A program made the position numbers and the translations under genes. Below, in pieces: positions 8,328-19,537 of a stretch of 64,000 nucleotides of DNA. The stretch lies in the NCBI RefSeq assembly GCF_011043735.1, contig NZ_JAAKGV010000015.1, positions 62,001 to 126,000 of the forward strand, written 5' to 3'. This DNA is from Methylobacterium sp. DB0501. GTDB lineage: Bacteria > Pseudomonadota > Alphaproteobacteria > Rhizobiales > Beijerinckiaceae. The notes under the pieces were generated by a model. The model was not told the DNA's origin and did no database searches. It saw only the letters and a program-made list of their open reading frames with translations. Each line of letters begins with the position of its first letter. Position 1 is the stretch's first letter.

Positions 8328-9638
8328 ATGGCCCTCGCCGCCCTCCGCGACCGCATCCCCAAGGTTGGCGCCCTGTTCGCGGCGCGCGGCGGGGGCGCCA
8401 CGCTGCCGTTTGCGCCCTTCGAATGGACGATCGCCGGGCGCTACCTGCGCACCCGGCGGAAGGAGGGCTTCGTCTCGGTCATCGCCCTGTTCTCGTTCCT
8501 CGGCATCATGCTGGGGGTCGCCACCCTCATCATCGTGCTCTCGGTGATGAACGGCTTCCGCAAGGAACTCCTGAGCAAGATCGTCGGCATCAACGGCCAC
8601 ATCTTCGTCGCGCCGATCGACCGGCCGCTGACCGACTTCGCCGACCTGTCCGACCGGCTCGGCAAGGTGGCGGGCGTCCATCTCGCCCTGCCGATGGTCG
8701 AGGGCCAGGCCTTCGCCTCGTCGCAATTCGGCGGCTCGGGCGTGCTGGTGCGCGGCGTGCGGGCCGACGACCTGAAGAAGATCCCGTCGGTCGCCAAGAC
8801 CATCCGGGGCGGCACGCTGGAGAATTTCGACACCGGCGGCGGCGTCGCCATCGGCAAGCGGCTGGCCGAATCCCTCGGGCTCCAGGCCGGCGACACGATC
8901 ACGCTGGCGACGCCGAAGGGCGCCACGACACCGTTCGGTACCGCGCCGCGGATCAAGAGCTACACCGTCGCGGCGGTGTTCGAGGTCGGCATGTCCGAGT
9001 TCGACGGCACCTTCGTCTACATGCCGCTCACCGAAGCGCAGGCCTTCTTCAACCGCGACGGCGACGTCTCGGTGATCGAGGTCTTCCTCGACAATGCCGA
9101 TTCGGTCGGGGAGGCGAGGAGCGAGCTGGAACTCGCCGCCGAGCGCCCGGTGCTGATCACCGACTGGCGCCAGCGCAACCGCACCTTCTTCTCCGCCCTG
9201 GAGGTGGAGCGGAACGTGATGTTCATCATCCTGACGCTGATTGTGCTGGTGGCGGCGCTCAACATCGTCTCCGGCCTGATCATGCTGGTGAAGGACAAGT
9301 CGAGCGACATCGCGATCCTGCGCACCATGGGGGCGACGCGGGGCGCGATCATGCGGGTCTTCCTGATCACCGGCGCCTCGATCGGCATCCTCGGCACGCT
9401 CGCCGGCTTCGTCCTCGGGCTGGTCTTCTCGGCCAACCTCACGGTGATCCAGCGCACGCTGTTTCCCGGCGCCTGGGACCCCACGGTGCGATTCCTGTCG
9501 GAGATCCCGTCGGAGACCAATGCGAGCGAGGTCGTGGCCGTCGTCCTGATGTCGATGGTGCTGTCGCTGCTCGCCACGCTGTACCCGTCCTGGCGCGCCG
9601 CCCGGCTCGACCCGGTGCAGGCCCTGCGCTACGGCTGA
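8328..9638 (+). CDS. lolC: lipoprotein-releasing ABC transporter permease (LolC/LolE family)
   Basis: Inner-membrane permease that, with LolD, extracts lipoproteins for transfer to LolA. It has 436 residues: TM1 near 50-75 (LFSFLGIMLGVATLIIVLSVMN), a periplasmic MacB-like domain, then three TMs in the C-terminal FtsX domain. The lipoprotein-release signature KDKSSDIAILRTMGA is near residue 325. A single LolC/E gene is present, as in alphaproteobacteria where one permease forms a homodimer. It is probably cotranscribed with proS and lolD. Confidence 0.93.
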   Translation: MALAALRDRIPKVGALFAARGGGATLPFAPFEWTIAGRYLRTRRKEGFVSVIALFSFLGIMLGVATLIIVLSVMNGFRKELLSKIVGINGHIFVAPIDRPLTDFADLSDRLGKVAGVHLALPMVEGQAFASSQFGGSGVLVRGVRADDLKKIPSVAKTIRGGTLENFDTGGGVAIGKRLAESLGLQAGDTITLATPKGATTPFGTAPRIKSYTVAAVFEVGMSEFDGTFVYMPLTEAQAFFNRDGDVSVIEVFLDNADSVGEARSELELAAERPVLITDWRQRNRTFFSALEVERNVMFIILTLIVLVAALNIVSGLIMLVKDKSSDIAILRTMGATRGAIMRVFLITGASIGILGTLAGFVLGLVFSANLTVIQRTLFPGAWDPTVRFLSEIPSETNASEVVAVVLMSMVLSLLATLYPSWRAARLDPVQALRYG

Positions 9639-9746
9639 TCCTTCGGGCCTCCGCCCGACCCCGTACCCGAGTACCGTCCGGATGAAGCTGCCCGCACCTG
9701 CCTCAAAGCCCGCCCCGCGCCGCCTCGCGAGGGGCGCCTGACCCCG

Positions 9747-10448
9747 ATGGACGCGTCCCCGCAGCAGCCGGTCCCGGCGCTCTTCCTCGCCCAGGTCGAG
9801 CGCCGCTACGCCCAAGGCAACGGTCATCTCGAGATCCTGCGCGGCGCCGACCTCGCAATCTGGCCCGGCGAGATCGTGGCGCTGGTGGCGCCGTCCGGCA
9901 CCGGCAAGTCGACCCTGCTCCACGTCGCCGGCCTGCTGGAGCGGCCGGACGGCGGCGAGGTCTATATCGGCGGCCAGCCGAGCGCCCGGATGGACGATGC
10001 CGCCCGCACCCGGATGCGGCGCGAGGAGATGGGCTTCGTCTACCAGTCGCACCACCTGCTGCCCGAATTCTCGGCGCTGGAGAACGTTGTCCTGCCCCAG
10101 TTGATCCGCGGCCTGCCGGCCAAGGAGGCGCGCTCGCGGGCGAGCGAATTGCTGTCGTTCCTCGGCCTCAAGGAGCGGCTCGCCCACCGCCCGGCGGAGC
10201 TGTCGGGCGGCGAGCAGCAGCGCGTCGCGATCGCCCGGGCGCTCGCCAACGGGCCGCGGCTGCTGCTGGCCGACGAGCCGACCGGCAACCTCGACCCGCA
10301 GACCGCCGGCCACGTCTTCGCGATCCTCGTCTCGCTGGTGCGAGCCTCCGGCGTCGCGGCGCTGATCGCCACCCACAACCTGGAGCTGGCGTCCCGGATG
10401 GACCGGCGGGTCACGATCCAGAACGGTCTCATCGTCCAGCTCGCCTGA
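9747..10448 (+). CDS. lolD: lipoprotein-releasing ABC transporter ATPase LolD
   Basis: ATPase partner of the preceding permease, 233 residues. Walker A APSGTGKST (one residue unusual: Ala in place of the first Gly of the consensus), signature LSGGEQQRVAIARAL, Walker B LLLADEPTGNLD and the switch His in ATHN are visible. The LolD-type loop VYQSHHLLPEFSALENV is present. The 108-base gap after the permease contains no gene. Confidence 0.94.
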   Translation: MDASPQQPVPALFLAQVERRYAQGNGHLEILRGADLAIWPGEIVALVAPSGTGKSTLLHVAGLLERPDGGEVYIGGQPSARMDDAARTRMRREEMGFVYQSHHLLPEFSALENVVLPQLIRGLPAKEARSRASELLSFLGLKERLAHRPAELSGGEQQRVAIARALANGPRLLLADEPTGNLDPQTAGHVFAILVSLVRASGVAALIATHNLELASRMDRRVTIQNGLIVQLA

Positions 10449-10648
10449 CCCGTCGCCGCCGTCGCGGCGGACTCTATCTATCGCGCCGATGCCGGGATCG
10501 CGGCGCGTCAGCCCCCGGGATACCCCGCACCTAAGACTTTTGGACGACCCTGCCGTTCAGCTTGCGTTGGGCCAGGGAATGGTCCAACCCGGCGGGAACG
10601 TCAGGCGGCAGCCGCTACGAACGGACGAGTGACATGGCCGGAAGTGAC

Positions 10649-13327
<2,679 letters not shown>

Positions 13328-13364
13328 TCCGGCTGCCGGGCTCGCATGTCGGGCCGTGGGCAGT

Positions 13365-13392
13365 CGCCTCTCCCCGCCCGCGGGGAGAGGCG
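13365..13392 (+). terminator. 12-bp GC hairpin after ppdK
   Basis: A perfect inverted repeat CGCCTCTCCCCG/CGGGGAGAGGCG with a four-base loop, between the ppdK stop and the next ribosome site. It has no U-tract, so it may be a processing or stabilising hairpin rather than a strict terminator. Confidence 0.5.
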
Positions 13393-13416
13393 GACACGGC
13401 GCCAGGAAAGACATCC

Positions 13417-15156
13417 ATGCGCGAGCCGTCCCCCGCCGGCCGTCCCGATCCGGAGGCCGGCGCCCGCTTGTGGCGCGGCTCGCTCGCGCAGCGCCTGCGG
13501 CTGGTCTCGGGGCTGGTCCTGTTCGCCTTCGCGGCCACCCACTTCGCCAACCACGCGCTTGGCCTCGTCGGCCTCGACACGATGATGGACGTGGCGCGCT
13601 GGCGGACCGCCGTCACGCGCTCGCTTCCCGGCAGCCTGATCCTCGGCCTCGCGCTGCTGGCCCACGTCGCCTTCTCGCTGGTGCGGCTCGCGGAGCGCCG
13701 GACCCTGCGGATGCCGGCCTGGGAGGCGATGCAGACGCTGCTCGGCTTCGCGATCCCGTTCCTGCTGGTGCCGCACGTCCTGGGAACCCGGATCGCCAAC
13801 CTGGTGGACGGCACGCGGACGAACTATGCCTACGTGATCGTCCGCATCTGGCCCGACGGGATGGGCTTTCAGACCGCCCTGCTGCTGGTGGTCTGGCTGC
13901 ACGGCTGCCTCGGCCTGCATGCCTGGCTGCGCCTGTCGCCGCTCTACCGGCGGATGGCGCCGCTTCTCGCGGTACCGGCCTTCGGCCTGCCGGCGGCGGC
14001 GATCGCCGGCATCGTCACCCAGGGGCGGCTCATGGAGCGCGACCTGATACTGGCGCGCCGCTTCGACGCGCCGGATCTCGGCGCCCGCTGGCAGGTCCCG
14101 CCGCTCGATTCGACCGTCGCGGCCTGGGGCGACACGGTGACGGGAGCGGTCTACGCCGCGGTGGCGCTCGCCCTCGGCATCGTGCTCGTCCGGGCGGCGG
14201 CGTCCCTGAGGGCCCGGCGCTTCGGGGTCGCGTATGTCGGCGGTCCGAGCGTCCGCAGCCTGGAAGGGCCGACGCTGCTCGAGATCAGCCGGGCGAACCG
14301 GGTGCCGCACGTCTCGGTCTGCGGCGGGCGCGGACGCTGCTCGACCTGCCGGGTGCTGGTGGTGAGCGGCGAGGAGAACCTGTCGGCGCCGGGCGCCCAG
14401 GAGGCGGCGGCCTTGCGGGCGATCGGGGCGCCCGCCAACGTGCGCCTCGCCTGCCAGGCGAGGCCCGCCGGCGACGTGGCGGTGATCCGCATCCTCGATC
14501 CGCGCCGCTCGGAATCCGCCGGCGAGCACCTGACCAACACCGACGTCGCCGGGATCGAGCGCGAGGTGGCGATCCTGTTCATCGACATCCGCGGCTTCAC
14601 GCCGCTCTCCGAGCGCAAGCTGCCCTTCGACGTAGTGTTCATCCTCAACCGCTTCTTCGAGGCGGCGGGGCGGGAGATCGAGGCGGCGGGAGGCTGGATC
14701 GGCGGCTATGCGGGCGACGGGCTGCTCGCCCTCTTCACCCATCCGGACGGGATCGGCCCGGCCTGCCGGTCGGCCTTCCTGGCGGCGGCCGAGGTCGACC
14801 GGGCGGTGGCCGAGCTCAACCGCCAGCTCGCCGCCGAGCTGCCGGCGGCGCTCCGGATGGCGATGGGCCTGCATGCCGGCCCCCTGGTACTCGGCCGCCT
14901 CGGCTACGGGGCGAGCCGCGGCATGTCGGTGATCGGCCCGGCGGTGAACCTGGCGAGCCGGCTCGAATCCCTCGCCAAGGCCGCCGACATGCAGCTCGTC
15001 GCCTCGGAGGAGGCCGCGACCCGGGCCGGGCTCGCCCTCGACGGAATGCGGGTCGAGACCGTGGCGGTGCGCGGCGTGGCGGCCCCCCTGCCGGTGATCT
15101 ACGCCCCGCGGGCCGGCGATCTCGCGGGACGGTTGCGCCGTTCCGCACCGGTTTAA
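13417..15156 (+). CDS. membrane cytochrome-b-like / [2Fe-2S] ferredoxin / class III cyclase fusion
   Basis: 579 residues from an ATG preceded by AGGAAAG. Residues about 25-280 form six hydrophobic helices with His at 42, 46, 83, 120, 162 and 168, a pattern like succinate dehydrogenase cytochrome b anchors that bind heme. A plant-type ferredoxin domain follows with Cys 302, 308, 311 and 346. The C-terminus (380-565) is a class III nucleotidyl cyclase with metal-binding Asp 390 (FIDIRGF) and Asp 434 (GDG) and the VNLASRLE block. It resembles the redox-responsive cyclase CyaC of Sinorhizobium, which has a diheme membrane anchor. The adenine-recognition Lys four residues before Asp 434 is Gly here, so the product is uncertain. 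Confidence 0.8.
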   Translation: MREPSPAGRPDPEAGARLWRGSLAQRLRLVSGLVLFAFAATHFANHALGLVGLDTMMDVARWRTAVTRSLPGSLILGLALLAHVAFSLVRLAERRTLRMPAWEAMQTLLGFAIPFLLVPHVLGTRIANLVDGTRTNYAYVIVRIWPDGMGFQTALLLVVWLHGCLGLHAWLRLSPLYRRMAPLLAVPAFGLPAAAIAGIVTQGRLMERDLILARRFDAPDLGARWQVPPLDSTVAAWGDTVTGAVYAAVALALGIVLVRAAASLRARRFGVAYVGGPSVRSLEGPTLLEISRANRVPHVSVCGGRGRCSTCRVLVVSGEENLSAPGAQEAAALRAIGAPANVRLACQARPAGDVAVIRILDPRRSESAGEHLTNTDVAGIEREVAILFIDIRGFTPLSERKLPFDVVFILNRFFEAAGREIEAAGGWIGGYAGDGLLALFTHPDGIGPACRSAFLAAAEVDRAVAELNRQLAAELPAALRMAMGLHAGPLVLGRLGYGASRGMSVIGPAVNLASRLESLAKAADMQLVASEEAATRAGLALDGMRVETVAVRGVAAPLPVIYAPRAGDLAGRLRRSAPV

Positions 15157-15193
15157 CCAACGCTCAACCATACCCCGCGACACTGCCGTCGGA

Positions 15194-16504
15194 GTGTCGG
15201 CTCCGGACGGGCCGAGTGGAACGGGGTTTGGGACCTTGGGCAGGCGGTACTTGCGCAGGCGGGACCTGCGCAGACGGCAGGTACGACGGGCGAAGGGGAT
15301 GCGCTGGCTCGGCGCGGCCGTCGCGCCCTGGGCCGTGGGCCTCGGCGTCCTCGTCTCGTTCACGGCCTCGGCCGGCTACGAGACGTCCCTCGGCTCGAGC
15401 GCGGTCGCACGCCTCGCCCCCCGCTTCCTGCCGCCGCTGCCGGAACGCGGGCTCATCACGCCGGTGAGTCTCTCGCCGGTCAGCCTCACCGGGCCCCTGC
15501 GCCTCGCCCTCGACGCCGAGCCCCTGCGCGCCGACCTGAAGACCGATGCCCGCACCAGACCGCTGGCGCAGCGCCTCCACAAGGGCGACGCCCTGGTGCC
15601 GGCCCGGGTCGCCGGCGCCGCGCGCCCGGTCTCGGCGATGGCGGGCTGGCTCGGCAGCAACGGCTCCGGCATCGCCTCGACCTTCAGCCCCGGCGCCGCG
15701 ACCTGGAACCCGGAGACCGAGCCGCAGGAGGGCTTCGTGCCCTTCGCGGACGCCGGCGGCGAGGCGGGCACCAGTTCGCCAGCGGCCGGCGCCACGGCGC
15801 CGACCCGCGGGGCCGCGGCCGGAGGGCAGACCGCCGTGCGGACCCGCGACGCCGAAGCCCGCAACGCGGGCCGGGAGGGCAGCACCCCGGCAGTGCCGCG
15901 CGCGGTCGCCCTGTCCTCGACGACGCCGGCCCCGGCCGACGCGACGCCGGTCGAGATCGCCGCCGGCGGCCAGATCTCGCCGCGCCTCGACCGCGACGCC
16001 CGCGCCGCCGTCACCACCGCCGCCCGCATCGCCCCCGAGGCCCTGCCGAGCGAGGATGCCAGGCGCCGCTACGCCGACCTCATCACCCCGGAGAATGCCG
16101 AGAAGGAGCAGCGCTGCCTCGCGGAAGCGGTGTATTTCGAGGCACGGGGCGAGCCGGAGCAGGGCCAGGCGGCGGTCGCGCAGGTGGTGCTGAACCGCGC
16201 CAAGAGCGGCCTCTACCCGGCCAATATCTGCGGCGTCGTCTACCAGAACCGCCACCGCTACATGGGCTGCCAGTTCTCCTTCGCCTGCGAGGGCAAGTCG
16301 CTGCGCATCACCGACGACGCCTCGTGGCAGACCGCCACCCGCGTCGCCCACGCGGTGGTGGAGGGCCGCACCTACCTCGCCGATGTCGGCGGGGCGACCC
16401 ATTACCACGCCGACTACGTCAAGCCGCGCTGGTCGCGCCGCCTGCGCAAGATGGACGTGATCGGCCGCCACATCTTCTACCAGTTGCGCCCGGGGCAGAC
16501 CTGA
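15194..16504 (+). CDS. SleB-type cell wall hydrolase with N-terminal anchor
   Basis: 436 residues from a GTG start; an ATG at 15299 would give a 401-residue form starting just before the membrane helix (WLGAAVAPWAVGLGVLVSF). The middle is a long Ala/Pro/Thr-rich linker. The C-terminal 130 residues are the Hydrolase_2 domain (LAEAVYFEARGEPEQGQ with the catalytic Glu, VLNRAKSG, YMGCQFSFACEG, THYHADYV), which cleaves peptidoglycan. It is probably tethered to the inner membrane facing the periplasm. The Arg-rich N-terminus of the long form is encoded by a tandem DNA repeat. Confidence 0.87.
   Translation: MSAPDGPSGTGFGTLGRRYLRRRDLRRRQVRRAKGMRWLGAAVAPWAVGLGVLVSFTASAGYETSLGSSAVARLAPRFLPPLPERGLITPVSLSPVSLTGPLRLALDAEPLRADLKTDARTRPLAQRLHKGDALVPARVAGAARPVSAMAGWLGSNGSGIASTFSPGAATWNPETEPQEGFVPFADAGGEAGTSSPAAGATAPTRGAAAGGQTAVRTRDAEARNAGREGSTPAVPRAVALSSTTPAPADATPVEIAAGGQISPRLDRDARAAVTTAARIAPEALPSEDARRRYADLITPENAEKEQRCLAEAVYFEARGEPEQGQAAVAQVVLNRAKSGLYPANICGVVYQNRHRYMGCQFSFACEGKSLRITDDASWQTATRVAHAVVEGRTYLADVGGATHYHADYVKPRWSRRLRKMDVIGRHIFYQLRPGQT
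15230..15289. repeat. degenerate 15-bp tandem repeats in the hydrolase 5' region
   Basis: Units at 15230-15244, 15245-15259 and 15260-15274 share GG(G/T)AC(C/T)T(T/G)(G/C)(G/C)GCAG; a fourth unit (15275-15289) is more diverged. If translated they encode the Arg-rich RRYLRRRDLRRR stretch. Confidence 0.65.
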
Positions 16505-17237
16505 TCGTGCAGGCTTGAGCGAGGCGGAACTCCGCGTCGCGAAAGCGACAGGATCGCCGGAAGCGATCAGTCCGGTCTCGCATGACGGCACTCCGTCACC
16601 CGGCCGTGCCGCGAACGGATCGTACCGCACTCGTCGACCCCGTGAAGCTTTCCGCGTCATCCCCGGCGCGGGAGCGCGGCGCCCGGGATCCGGACATACT
16701 CGGACGTTCAGGATCAAGCGAACCGCGTTCCCCTCGGCTCGGCACCACCTGAGTTCGGGGATTCCGGGCGCGGCGGCGCAGCCCCGGCATGACCAGGAGG
16801 CTCGAAATACGGTGCGGGCGCCCACGGCCCGGCGACGACGCCGGCCCTCGTCGCGACACCGTCGGGTCGACCCTTCGCACCGTCGAGCGACATCGCGGGC
16901 ACCGCGAACCGTCGATCCCGCCCGCCCATTGCGGGAGAGTCGCCGCTCGCGCCGGTCTCCCTTCGATCGCCAGCCCTCACCGGCTCGCATGGTTTACCCG
17001 CAGTCTATCGACTCCGGACAATTCCAGGGTTCCCGAGTCCCCCGCGCCGATCGACTCTCAGGCTTGCGCGAACCCCTCCGCAATTCACCGAAATACGTAG
17101 TAAATCCCGAGGGCAATTTTACCCTCTTGGGGCTTTCGGCTTGCCTGACGGGCCCTTGAGCGGCTTCTCTCTCGGGCAAGCGTGGCGCTGGCGAGCGCCG
17201 CGCGGCCATCGTCCTGCCACCCCGAGGATCCCCGATC
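16505..17237. other. 733-base intergenic region with palindromic repeats
   Basis: No ORF here looks coding. It contains two members of the GTCAT-CCGGG palindrome family (16656-16692 and 16761-16794). A GAGCGAGGCGGAACTCCGC element near 16517-16600 resembles DNA at 63754-63805. An AT-richer stretch at 17080-17125 with a near-palindrome CCCGAGGG/CCCTCTTGGG probably contains the promoter for the gene at 17238, but no convincing hexamer pair was found. Confidence 0.5.
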
Positions 17238-17840
17238 ATGACCGCCCCGGTCACCCGTGCCATCGCCGCGACCGCCCTGGCCGCCGGCCTCGTCTCCGCC
17301 GCCCCGGCCTTCGCCGGCGGCTACGGCTGCACCACCGACTGCTACCGTCACGTCTCGACGCCGCCGGTCTACGGCACGGTGTCCGAACAGGTGATGGTGC
17401 GCCCGCCGCGCACGGTCAGTCACGTCGTGCCGCCGGTCTACGACACCGTCTCCGAACAGGTGCTGGTCGCCCCGGCCCGCCGGGTATGGCAGACCTCGAT
17501 CGACGCCTACGGCCAGACCGTCGGCTGCTGGGTGACGATCCCGCCCCGCTACGCCACCCAGACCCGCCGCGTGCTGGTGCGCCCGGCCCAGGTCGTGCCG
17601 CAGGTGATCCCGCCGGCCTACGCCTCCTATCAGCGCCGCGTCCTGGTCGAGCCCGGCCGGTCGGGCTGGGTGCCGGCCAATGGCGGCTATGGCGGCGGCT
17701 ACGGCGCCGGCCCGGCCCCGGGCGGCATCGTCGGCGCGGGCCTCGGCCTGGCGGGAGCGGGCATCGGGCTTGCCGGTGCGGCGGTCGGCGCCGGAACCGG
17801 CCTCGTCCTCGGCGGCGGCAGCATCTACGACGGCTATTGA
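17238..17840 (+). CDS. secreted Gly-rich protein with PPxY...VLVxP repeats
   Basis: 200 residues with a clear signal peptide ending AFA at about residue 25. The mature part has four repeats of the form PPxY-x6-VxVxP (PPVYGTVSEQVMVRP, PPVYDTVSEQVLVAP, PPRYATQTRRVLVRP, PPAYASYQRRVLVEP), then a Gly/Ala-rich hydrophobic tail that could insert in a membrane. One cysteine pair lies near the mature N-terminus (CTTDC). The function is unknown; it is probably an envelope-associated protein. It is a single gene with a long upstream region. Confidence 0.8.
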   Translation: MTAPVTRAIAATALAAGLVSAAPAFAGGYGCTTDCYRHVSTPPVYGTVSEQVMVRPPRTVSHVVPPVYDTVSEQVLVAPARRVWQTSIDAYGQTVGCWVTIPPRYATQTRRVLVRPAQVVPQVIPPAYASYQRRVLVEPGRSGWVPANGGYGGGYGAGPAPGGIVGAGLGLAGAGIGLAGAAVGAGTGLVLGGGSIYDGY

Positions 17841-17888
17841 GCCGGAGGACGGCCCGGGCTGTCCCGGGCCGCCTTGCCCGGCGGCGTG

Positions 17889-17939
17889 TCGACCTGCCCG
17901 ACCTGTCGACCTGCCGGACTTGTTGACATGCCGGACTTG
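17889..17939. repeat. three 17-bp tandem repeats
   Basis: Units 17889-17905, 17906-17922 and 17923-17939 follow the form T(C/T)GAC(C/A)TGCC(C/G)GAC(C/T)TG, with two or three changes between neighbours. They lie in the gap between the secreted protein gene and the AcuI-like gene. Confidence 0.85.
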
Positions 17940-18014
17940 CCCTGCAGCCGCGCCGCCCCACAACCCTGCGCGAAGCGAACGCGGCCGGAGCCGCGCGGTC
18001 AGGGAGGCGTGGGC

Positions 18015-19004
18015 GTGGGCACCTTCAAGGCAGTGGTGATCGAGAAGGGCGAGGGCGGGCAACGCGTCGCGCTCAAGGATTTTGACGAATCCGAGCTGAT
18101 GGATGGCGACGTCACCGTCCGTGTCACCCACTCCACCCTGAACTACAAGGACGGGCTGGCGCTCACCGGCAAGGCCCCGGTGGTGCGGCGCTGGCCGATG
18201 ATCCCGGGCATCGACTTCGCAGGCGTGGTCGAGACGTCCTCGCACCCGGACTGGAAGCCCGGCGACGCCGTCGTGCTCAACGGCTGGGGCACCGGAGAGA
18301 CCCATCTCGGCGCCTATGCGGAGAAGTCCCGGGTCAAGGGCGACTGGCTGGTGGCGCTCCCGGCCACCTTCACCCCCGAGCAGGCGATGGCGGTCGGCAC
18401 TGCCGGCTACACCGCGATGCTGGCCCTGCTGGCGCTGGAGCGCCACGGCCTCACCCCGGAATCCGGCCCGGCCCTGGTCACGGGCGCAGCCGGCGGCGTC
18501 GGCTCGGTGGCGGTCTCGCTCCTGGCGAAGGCCGGCTGGCACGTCATCGCCTCGACCGGGCGGGCCGACGAGGAGGCCGCGTACCTGCGCGGCCTCGGCG
18601 CGGCCGAGATCATCGACCGGGCCGAGCTGAGCGCCCCGGGCAAGCCCCTGGGCAAGGAGCGCTGGGCCGCCACGATCGACGCCGTCGGTTCGACGACGCT
18701 CGCCAACGCCCTTGCGATGACGCGCCCCGGCGGCGCGGTCGCGGCCTGCGGGCTCGCCGGCGGCATGGACCTGCCGACCTCGGTGGCGCCGTTCATCCTG
18801 CGCGGGGTGGCGCTCTACGGCATCGAGAGCGTGATGGCGCCGTTGCCCTTGCGCCGCGAGGCCTGGGCCCGGCTCGCCCGCGACCTCGACCCCGCCGCCC
18901 TCTCGGCGATGACCACCACCGTGCCGCTCACCGAGGTGATCGCGCGCGGTCCGGAGATCCTCGCCGGACGCACCCGCGGGCGTACGGTCGTCACGATCGC
19001 CTGA
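18015..19004 (+). CDS. AcuI/YhdH-family NADPH-dependent acrylyl-CoA reductase
   Basis: Medium-chain dehydrogenase/reductase of the YhdH/AcuI group, which reduces acrylyl-CoA to propionyl-CoA using NADPH. A GTG at 18015, seven bases after AGGGAGG, gives 329 residues starting MGTFKAVVIEKG; longer starts add unrelated sequence. Typical blocks are STLNYKDGLALTG, PGIDFAGVV, GTAGYTAMLAL and the nucleotide fold TGAAGGVGSVAV. A 21-bp duplication spans its stop codon. The assignment to the family is strong; the exact substrate is inferred. Confidence 0.85.
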   Translation: MGTFKAVVIEKGEGGQRVALKDFDESELMDGDVTVRVTHSTLNYKDGLALTGKAPVVRRWPMIPGIDFAGVVETSSHPDWKPGDAVVLNGWGTGETHLGAYAEKSRVKGDWLVALPATFTPEQAMAVGTAGYTAMLALLALERHGLTPESGPALVTGAAGGVGSVAVSLLAKAGWHVIASTGRADEEAAYLRGLGAAEIIDRAELSAPGKPLGKERWAATIDAVGSTTLANALAMTRPGGAVAACGLAGGMDLPTSVAPFILRGVALYGIESVMAPLPLRREAWARLARDLDPAALSAMTTTVPLTEVIARGPEILAGRTRGRTVVTIA

Positions 19005-19027
19005 GAGGTCGTCACGATCGCCTGAGA
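18986..19027. repeat. exact 21-bp tandem duplication across a stop codon
   Basis: 18986-19006 and 19007-19027 are identical. The stop TGA of the AcuI-like gene (19002-19004) is in the first copy and a duplicate TGA is in the second. Confidence 0.95.
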
Positions 19028-19036
19028 TGCGCCCTG

Positions 19037-19063
19037 GCGCGGAACCTTGACGGCGTTCCGCGC
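19037..19063. promoter_or_regulatory. 9-bp inverted repeat upstream of the Gre-like gene
   Basis: GCGCGGAAC (19037-19045) and GTTCCGCGC (19055-19063) with a nine-base spacer, 12 bases before the downstream ATG. It could be a terminator stem for the upstream gene or an operator. The ATG at 19076 has no clear ribosome site besides this structure. Confidence 0.45.
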
Positions 19064-19075
19064 ATTGCCCGTTTC

Positions 19076-19537
19076 ATGAGCATCGCCTTCGTTCGCGAGA
19101 AGGAGGGCGGGGAAGCCTTCGAGGATCTCCCCGACCGTCCTGTCTCCCCACACCCGAACTTCGTCACGCCGGAGGGTCTCGCCCTCATCGACGCGGAGCT
19201 CGACCGGCTTCACACCGAGCATGCCGGCCTGTCGCCCGACGACAAGGCGAACATGGCGCGGGTGAACCGCGACCTGCGCTACTGGACCGCGCGGCGCAAC
19301 TCGGCGCAGGTGGTCGAGCAGCCGCCCGGCGACACCGTCCATTTCGGCTCGACGATCACCATCGCCCGCGAGGACGGCACCGAGCAGACCTTCCGCATCG
19401 TCGGCGAGGACGAGGCCGACCCGGCCAGGGGGACGATCGGCTACGTCGCGCCGCTCGCCAAGGCGCTCACCGGCAAGCAGGCCGGCGACACCGTCGCGGT
19501 GGCCGGTCACGAGGTCGAGATCATCTCGGTCCGCTGA
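19076..19537 (+). CDS. GreA/GreB-family transcription elongation factor
   Basis: 153 residues: an N-terminal helical region (VTPEGLALIDAELDRL) and a C-terminal domain (VHFGSTITIAREDGTEQTFRIVGEDEADPARGTIGYVAPLAKALTGKQAGD), the FKBP-like fold that binds RNA polymerase. The coiled-coil tip is less acidic than in classic GreA, so it may be one of the Gre-like paralogs. Its 3' end overlaps the convergent LysR gene by 31 bases. Confidence 0.85.
   Translation: MSIAFVREKEGGEAFEDLPDRPVSPHPNFVTPEGLALIDAELDRLHTEHAGLSPDDKANMARVNRDLRYWTARRNSAQVVEQPPGDTVHFGSTITIAREDGTEQTFRIVGEDEADPARGTIGYVAPLAKALTGKQAGDTVAVAGHEVEIISVR

Noticed and set aside
14920..14960. Loss of a second substrate residue (GP in place of GD) in the fused cyclase
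   Set aside because: VIGPAVN is a common variant in rhizobial cyclases; the residue aligned with the adenine-binding Asp/Thr is the preceding Ser, a conservative change.
16505..17237. Several plus-strand ORFs of 90-200 codons in the large gap
   Set aside because: Arg/Ser/Pro-rich shadows without ribosome sites, crossing palindromic repeats.
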